Part shown: positions 25,401 to 34,648 of the stretch, piece by piece
Numbering within the stretch: position 1 is the stretch's first letter
How the letters are laid out: every line of letters starts with the position of its first letter
Origin: Reticulitermes lucifugus
Taxonomy: Eukaryota > Arthropoda > Insecta > Blattodea > Rhinotermitidae
Direction of reading: 5' to 3'
Assembly: GCA_026260175.1 (NCBI GenBank)
Contig: JAKCWW010000773.1
Location: 18,346-82,345 of the forward strand
Length of the DNA stretch: 64,000 nt
Notes under the pieces: model-generated
The model's database searches: none
What the model saw: the letters and a program-made list of their open reading frames with translations, nothing else
What the model was told of the DNA's origin: nothing
Made by a program: the position numbers and the translations under genes

Positions 25401-28400
25401 TCTGTTAAATCATTTCTTTTAGTAAGAGATGAATTCCAGGTTGGGTGACTTCAGGTTGAAACAGCTGATTAATATTTTTATTTCATCCCATTAAAAATGT
25501 AATCAGATCCTTTGATACCTGAAGTTTTTTATGTAGTTTGAATTGCAGGATTACTGTAATTCTATATAAATGTACAGTATTGGACTGCACATTGCACTCA
25601 AAAGTGTAATACAAGAGGTTTGTATTTGGGAGGTCTTGGGTTCAGATCTTGGTCTGTGAAGCAGCTATCATGCTGATGATTTTGTGGTCTTCCTCACTTA
25701 CCTTGAGGAAATGCGTCTACCTCAGGTTGGACGATGACCACATCATTTCCAGGTAGTTATTAATCATCTCATTATTCAAGGCAGTATAATCTGAGCTGCT
25801 GATGGTGTCATTAAATAAACAGTAGAACATTGCACATTATTTTCTGAAAACATTTTTTAGGCTGTGACAAAATGCCGTGAGTTACACTTTGCTGGTTTAG
25901 ACATACAAGGTGCAGAGCTGTGTGCATTCTGCTGCCATTGCCACTCATTGGTTTTTACTTTTTATTGTATTTATTCTTTATTTATTTATTTATTTATTTT
26001 ATTGCACAAGAAAGTGTTCAGAAGATGTGCCTGTCAGCATATAACAGCTTGAGAACCGCTGGGTGTATTTTATGGAATTTGATATTAATGGAAATTCAGT
26101 TTTGATCAAAACAGATGTCACTGACTGATACTTCTGTGAAGAAGTACATGTGGTTCTGTACTGTGCAGTTCACATAACCCTCTTGAATATATCTGTACTT
26201 TGGAATGAGGACAACCATTGTTTTAGTTAAATAATATTAGCCATTGGTTATTCTTGTTCCAGGATTGCAAATTTATCAGAACAAAAATGTGGTTGATTGG
26301 TATTATAGAGAAAATTAAACTCTCAGTGCGTACACAATAAACTTTTCTGTACTTGTTACAGTTTTTGAGATACAGGGTTTCCTGCATAAGAAGTTTTCCA
26401 ACAGACCAATAAAAAGGAACTTCTTAAGGGGGAAATTATTCATATAAGGGAAATGTAAAAATTAGGTCCATGTTTTGGTTTTGACTTCATATTTTGATCC
26501 CAAGCATTTTATGTAAAGATCACAAGTTGTATACTGTCAGGGCAGTCTGGAGGTACATCTGTTTTTGTGCAAAAGAGAAACAAGTTGCAGTGGACCACCT
26601 AAACATGAGTCTGATGTCGTTAATTGTTGGCTCAGGTGCACTTTATTTGCCTCACATTTGTTCTCCACCTCATTACACTGGTCTTCAGTGCCCCTTAAAG
26701 TCATAGCATAGCACATTATCATCTTTCCACAACAAAGTCTTTGGTACTACACGTGTACTTACACTTGGGCACAACATCTCTATGATGTGCTTCAGTAAAA
26801 AATTAATGACAAATACCATGGAACCAGAGACGTCACACACAAGCGATGAAATGGTCTGCAGTCTTATCATCAACTGTGCAGTTCGACCATCAAGAGTGAT
26901 GGTTATAAGGCCGTTTACATGTGTTAAATGGAAAATGTTTGTATAAAGGTCTGAACAAATAAACTTCTGAAGTGGGAACTCTTTTTATGCAAGAATTTTG
27001 TATGCAGGGAAATTTAACAATATTCTTACAGGAGTTCTGGTGGGACTTAAAAAATATAATTTGTTATGTGGGAATGCTTAGTATCCAGGAAACACTGTAA
27101 TGAAACGAACGGACACACGTTACTTTGTGCACACATTTCATAACTTGTCAGAATAATCTTGTTTGAATTCTTGAAACATACTCCTTGTTACTTCCTACAA
27201 GAAATTGTGTTAGGATGTAACAGTGCAATTCTCCAGAAAAGATGCTGTTTCGATTAGTTACATCTTACGTATATGGTAGTAAAGTTGACGAGTGCAAAGA
27301 TTAGTATTTGGAAACAGCTCTGTCATTGGTCTCCTTTCCATAATATTTGGTATAAATTAAATTCATTAGATAAACGTAATTGATCAGATAAACATACTGT
27401 TACCAGGGTGGTTTTGATGTTATAATGTGTGTTCTTATAAAAGATCTTCATCTTGTTTTGGAATTGAAAATGAACTATTGCATACAGGGAGATTTCTGTA
27501 AAGCTGTGCAGAAATATCTGTATTTCTTAATTGGGTGTTTTTTTAGTTGAATGGGATGGGTACAGACTAAATTATTCTATAAATAGTGCAAAGCGGTGGA
27601 TGACTCGACCTATGTAGAGGGGGTATGTGCGATTTAGGTACCAGTGGTTTAAAAATACTGTGATTTGGTTATGTCTTTTTTCTCTTAGAGTATGTGATAT
27701 GTAACTTTGAAGTTTATCGTGCCAGTGGTCGCTTGATTTGTGGTAAATAATTTTGTTAAGTGTATGTATTAAATTGATTCTCTGTCTCCAATGTGTATCT
27801 GCTATTTGGGTTACTGTATGCAACTGCCTCTTGCCATCCATGGAAGGAAATATAAATTTCTTGTAAAAAGGTGAAGTTTGTTCCTTTCCATGCAATTAAG
27901 GCTTATATGGGGAGTAAAGGTGTAGCTCCACTCATTCTTAACCTTGCCACTATTTGGAAGGGAAATGGCCAACTTTATGTCCTGGGGAAAGAGCCCATGG
28001 TGCACATTGAACAGGAGGCTGGCCTGACCCCAGAACTGGTCTGGCTGTTTTGGGGATGGTTTTTTTTTTCTTGCCCCTGCTAGGATTTGAACCATGGAAT
28101 TTTGAGCCTGTGGCATAGTCACTAAAGTGTGTACGTATTCCAACTCTTGACAAATACGGAGGAGTACTGGCTGCTTGCAAAGTCGTTGGTTTTGTGTGTA
28201 CTGAGTATGTAGTTCTGAACTCGTTCATTTCACAATGGCATTAATATGTGGTGGGTTACGTTCCTTGTGTCAAAAAGTTTCAAAATGTCTTACAAAAATA
28301 TTTTGCTGTGTATTGCTGGTGCTTGGTGCAGTGAAGTTTTAATTTCTGTTTTAATTCACAGTGAAATGTAAGAAGATGTTGCCGAAGTGATTTTGCTTTT

Positions 28401-31400
28401 CTGTCCATTTAGTGTTTTTTTAATCAACTTAGCTAAAGTTCATCCTTTGTTTAGTTTCTGTTGTGAAACTCGGCATCACATAAAGAGTATCTTGTTAAGC
28501 TTTACTATCTGATAACGTGCTTGAATGTTTCATCATTTTGTGTGCATAAATCGGCCATGGATGTTACTTCTCTGTAAATACGCACTTGATAGGAAGAAAT
28601 GTTGGCAGGTCCTGCAATTCAAACTAAATGTATAATGATCTGAATATTACTCACACACACAGTTTCACTATCACATATGCAGTACCTACTCTATTTTTGA
28701 CAGAATTAAATATAAAACTGAGTTAAAGCTCCCATTGTGCAATCATTGTGTGCATCACCTCACATAGAGATATTACCATTTTATCACCTGGAGCATCATC
28801 ACCATGTTCATGAAATATGAAACTATTTGAAGTAATTTGGTGTGGGACAATTCTCTTACAGCTTTAAAAACTAATAATAAAAGAGTAATACTTATGTTCC
28901 AGGATAGTATAATTATAACAGACTTTTTTTTTTCCTTAAAGATCTGTATTCCTTTAGCAGAGATACTATCATGAATGGTAATCTAAATTGTTTTAATTGG
29001 AATTTTCTTCCCTTAACACTGAAATACAGGAATTGTATACAGGCACCAGAAACTTCGTTGACACAATTTTAACGGCTGTAGATTTTGCAGTATAACAGCT
29101 GTTCTTTCTAAGTGCATGTTGGTTTACACCATGCAGAACCAGTGTAGGAAGAGAGCCACGATTTGTGATGCATAAGGTGCTTTCTAAAGTACTGAATTTG
29201 TCCAACATCTGTCATGACATTGTGATCCTTTTACTCCCCCCCCCCCNAGAGTATGATGGGGAAACTGGAAATTGACCTGTATTAGAGTTACACCTGGTGA
29301 AGTACAGTGGATGGTTCTGGTTAACCTTTGTCGCCTAAGAATAGGGACTTTAGAGCTCCCATTCTTATAAGGCTGGCACCCATATTTTAACTCTGGAATA
29401 ATGGCATTAGTATTGAAAGAACGCAGTTCTCAGCTGGTGGATCACATGCATGCGCATCACACTATTGTGGTGCACAGCTGATAGAGTTAAAATTGAATGT
29501 CACAGGCTTGTCTGCAGCTAAGGAAAGGCATGTAGTGAGGTACTTTGCAAAATAAGAGCCCGTAAAAGTATGCCGGAGTACTTCACCATGGGGTTGTAGC
29601 ATGTTTGTGTGGGTGCAAGTTCTGAATTCTTGTACGAGTAGTGCCTGTTGTGTGACATAATATTGACTGATCTCACCAGATATTTTATTTCTTTATCGTA
29701 CCTTTAATTCAAATTTCTTACTGTATATTGTGATTGATTTAAGGCTGCTTTGCCACATCATGTCCTCTACGTCATTGCTTGTAGTTCTGTTGTTGTTTGG
29801 TGATCAAGCAGAGAAAGTCATGCACTTCATATATTTCTTATATTTATACACAAACGTTTATTTCTCCCCCTTAAAATACAGCAGACTTGCATGTTTTTGG
29901 TTATCTTACATGCTGAGATTGTTTTGTGCAGCTTTAGTTTTGTCGTGTTGCCCTGTGATGTTACCTTTCTGTTTCATTGTTCATTGAAGTCTGAAGACCT
30001 TGTAATCAAAGTGGCATTAATTGAAAAATATCTGTTAAAAGACAAATCCCCATTGACACCACAAATTATTTCCAACACTGCATTGTGGGTGCATCCATGT
30101 GAATTTGTTCCTATTATTACCAGTCTTGCCTATAGGGATTGAGTCTCACTGCAGTTTCATAAGTAACATTGACTTTTAATTGACAGCAGTTAATGGATAA
30201 TTTACATAATCATTCTTTATTCTAGAATTACAGCTGATACCACATGAGTTCGAGTATATTATATTTTTCTCTTACAGAATTTAAAATAAATCAGTAAGGG
30301 TATTAAAACTACTTTGCCTTTTCGGTAGGCTTTTGATTTTACCTTGTGACTTAGTTACTTATGAAATTAACCAGACAATACGTGATTAAGAGAAGAGGGT
30401 AGGTAACCACTGTGTTCCATGTCAACATTGGTTTCCATACCTGTATTCGTGTCTCTGAAACATAACAAGGTGTGTAAACACTGGAGCGTATTTTTGCCTT
30501 CCATATATAAAAATGTAAGAATTTTTATGGAGTTTGAACAAGTGAAAAGTGTACTCCAATTCATAATATCCACATTTGCCACGTCTGAACGGTTCAAATG
30601 TTTGAAATGTGTACTCTGCGAGGTACCAGGCTTCTGCCGTGGTGTACTCCAATTCAGAGTGTCTTCATTTTGCAAGTTTGAATTATTCAGATGAGTTACA
30701 AATTTACTTTGGTTTGGAGTAGCAGTGTTTTTGAAGTTCAGACTCTTTAGATTGATTTGTAGTATCCGCATTTTTCAAGCAAGTTTTAGGTTTTTCTGAT
30801 GCTACAAGTCCCAGATGAAAAGACACCCCATTTTCCAAGTCTGGACACTTCAGACAAGTTAAAAGTATATTTTAATTGTTCACATTTCTTGTTCGTGTTG
30901 ATGTTCATTTCGTATGCAGATCTCTTATTGACAGACAATAGACAACACAAATACTACACTGAATTGAATCTTCATTTTTCGTATTCACAGAATGAATCCG
31001 CTGTAACGTACAGGCACATTATTTTTCTTTTTATCTTATTAAGTATACATTTTTTATAAACACTTGGCAAAAAAAATTTGTAGATTTAATTATGTTTTCT
31101 ATTTCATATTATGTACTCAGTAGTTTAAATAGTCCTAGAATTTATTTTTATAATGGTGGGGAGGGTGGGAGAAGCATGTGTATTGCACTACATCCTTTTG
31201 ACTCTGCTTTAGAGCAGTAGGTGCATGTGTACTGCAGTGAAATTTTTGCAGGAGAGGATGATAGCTCTTAGACTTCTCACAGTTCTCAGATGCGGAGTCA
31301 AAATATTAGTACCCCAAATACAAAAATAATATTTTACAAGCATTTTGTTTATGCAGAATTTTGAGTACAGATTTCAGTGCAATCATGAAATCACTCTACA

Positions 31401-31649
31401 CTTTTCATCTTGGATACCTACAGGTCTGAATGTTGGAGTGTTTGAATGACACGATACAGTGTATGGAACATTAATATCTTATTTTCTCATAGTGTTTTGT
31501 ATTTTTGTTGTAACATTTAGGGCTTGAAAAATAGTCACCTGCTTGCCTGAGGTAAATAGCTTTTGTATGCTGGTGAGCAGAAATTCAGAATTGTCATGTA
31601 CATTAATGTGATCTGATCCTTCTTTCTTCGCCTTCTTCTGCTGTTTCTG

Positions 31650-31688
<39 letters not shown>

Positions 31689-34616
31689 TTTTATTCTCTC
31701 TCTCTCTCGGTCTTCTACTTTAAAATTCGAAGTTGATGATAGTTAGCTGCAAGTATCTTGACAATTATTTCTCTTGCATTAACTGCAGTGCAAAATGTTC
31801 CAGGTATGTATGTATGATATGCAAGCAGATTACAGTACTTTATATTTCCTTCATTAAATATCAAATATTAAAAGTTAGTATCAAATTGTATTTTTTTTCA
31901 AATGCTTTCTTGTTGTTATTGTTAGTGCAGGTGCAACAAGATGCTGCAAAGATGTGGTGGTTATTAGTGCCTGCTATGTCTGTCCACATTTAATAAAACC
32001 CATGAACTGCTGAACAGATTGTCATGAAATATGGTTCTGAGTGTTCTTCCAAAATTTGTGAATGTGTTAACAACTTCATAACTGTTTTCAAGGACTTCAG
32101 GTCACTAACAAATTTGTGGTTTGGCAAGTAGGGCTTGGCATCATTTTTCAAGCCCTGATTATGTTCATAGCTGCATTTACAACTTTATTTTCACATAAAT
32201 GCAAACAGAGGCATTTATAATTGATTTTAAGTTGTCAAGTGTAGAAAGCGTAGTGTTTTCTAATAGTGATAATGGGATTATGACAGGTCACCATCTCCAG
32301 AGCCAATCTACAGCAGTGATGGGAAACGTTTGAATACCCGTGAATATCGAACTCGAAAGCGTCTTGAGGAGGAGCGCCATCATCTTATCCAGCAGATGCT
32401 GAGTCTGAATCCAGACTTTAAGCCTCCAGCTGACTACAAGTATTATGTTTATCTAATTCGTTAATACAGTTAGCCCCTTGATTTATGCAGTTTTGATTTG
32501 TCTGAATTTTTCCGTAACTTGATTTTAGCAAGCTTTGTTGCTAACTTTGTTACTGGGGGGGAAAAGTTCGGAATTTTTCTCACACTGTTGGGAATGCAAT
32601 TGTCTCAGCCTGAGAGGTACCTGAATCAGTATGCAGTGTATGTTTGTTTGTGATACAATATTGATAGTGTCACTTTAATATTTCCAGGCCACCCATCATT
32701 CGAGTCAGTGATAAAGTAATGATTCCCCAGGATGACCACCCGGATATCAATTTTGTTGGTTTGTTGATTGGACCTCGTGGAAATACACTGAAATGTAAGT
32801 TTCCTTTTCTCGTCATGCATTTGCATAAATTTGATGGTAGAGGCAGGAGTGAAAAAATTTTTACAATCAGTATAGCAGCCAGACGGATAATTTGGTTTCT
32901 AGAAAAATGTGGATTCTGGTGCCTTGCTGTGCCACTCACCTTTGACTTGGTGTACATGATGCATTCCTGTTGTACTGTTTGTCATAAAAACCTGCAGACA
33001 GGGTGGCAAAGAAATAAAATTGAAAAGAGGTTGAATGTTCTGTCCAGAGCCTCATAGATTGTAACTCTACAAGCTACTCCTGAATGCCAAGTGAGACGTT
33101 TGTCACCATCCAGAACTGGCAACCATATCTTTGAATATGGGGTACAGGTGTAATTTGATGTGTCACTGTTATTTGACAGAATTGTTTGTCTGCCAGCAAG
33201 TACATGATTATTGAAAATTTGACCTTTGTGAAGTAGCATTTCATTCCAGCACATATAATCTTACTCCAGCTAACCAAATTATATTTGGGAGGTCCTGGGT
33301 TTGATTATTGGCCCAAAGGCCAGTTAACTTGACTGAGGTTTCTCATAGTTTTCCATATTATTTCTTGGCAGGTGGGTAGTACATTAAAAGACAGAACATC
33401 ACCATCCTTTACATTTCATGTTTCATTAATTGCTCTTTTATTTGATGCTACATATAGTGTGAGCTACTGACAGCATCATTGTAATAAACCTTGAATACAT
33501 TCAGATGGCAGGCTCTTGTGAACTTGACAATGAACATTTGGGTTTCGTGAGAAAAGGAGTTCCTTGATCAGCTGAGGGACCATTGATTTTTTCAACATAC
33601 TGCAACTTTGGAGTAGGTTATCAGATGTCATAAGGATGCACATCAAGGTTCAATGTTTCATACTCAGGTCCTGCTGTTGAACTGCCCATCCATTTTGTTT
33701 TGAACTTCGTACCAGTCACAGACATTATGCACAGAAGTTGTGTATCAGCAAAGCTGTATACCACTTAGCATCTGATTACATATATCACAAGGTGGTAAAT
33801 TTGGAAGTTTATGATGAAAGGTGTCTGACAGTGGACCTGTATGGAATAATTGTGATGTTGGAAGCCTTGCAACAGCATAGGAAATGGTTAAATTACTCAC
33901 TGCAGTAGGAAATTTACTGGGAAGTTGTTCTTGATATTGTTTACGTTTGTTGATTTCAGCAATGGAGAGAGACACTGGAGCTAAAATCATAATTCGTGGG
34001 AAAGGTTCAGTGAAAGAGGGGAAAGTTGGGCGCAAGGATGGCCAACCACTGCCTGGAGAAGATGAACCATTGCATGCATACGTGACAGCAAATAATCCTG
34101 AAGCTGTCAAGAAAGCAGTTGATAGAGTAAGAAAGAAAGTTCTCAAGTGAAATAGTTCTGCATTGTAGCATATTACATGCATAGTGCATATAATCTTTTG
34201 ACATTTCCATTTTTTATATGTATTCTATTAACCAAGCCTGTTCATCTGCCTCTTGTGTTTCAGAGCTCCCCCACTTTGTTCAGCTCCCATGATTATTCCT
34301 TCCTTCCTCCCTCTCTTTCTTTCTTTCACGCTTTGGTACAGAGTCCATCAGACATCAGCATTTTGGTTTTTTTTAATCTTGGACATCCTATTGTGTTGCA
34401 TAAATTACAAATTAGTTATTAATTACCATCAACACAACTAATTTTTATTATATTACATAGATATGCAGCTACATGTTTCAACCCTTACATAGTTATTCTG
34501 AGGCCATTTAAATACATATAAACCAAAATTCCAATTTCAAACATCAGTTATGGGGTCAGATTGAGATTTAAATCATTGGTGTTATAAAATGCATGTCAGA
34601 GTTTTTTAAAACAAAT

Positions 34617-34648
<32 letters not shown>

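Larger units (their letters stand above)
28151..32286. other. SF1 intron 3, 3' part, mostly unassigned
   Basis: AT-rich intronic sequence. It contains a poly-C run ending in one unknown base at 29247, a degenerate repeat (30545-30860) and an ACT microsatellite (31648-31687). No exon of another gene was recognised. Confidence 0.4.

Noticed and set aside
30367-30771. 134-codon minus-strand frame
   Set aside because: Largely a degenerate tandem repeat; repeated EYTF-like strings come from the repeat units.
34127-34150. SF1 exon 6 read through to a TGA at 34148, or spliced at a later AAGTGA donor
   Set aside because: Using GTAAGA at 34127 joins VDR to IKEIIRQG exactly as in the family; the later options add residues not seen in SF1.
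33745-34182. 145-codon minus-strand frame
   Set aside because: Antisense to SF1 exon 6, with no domain of its own.
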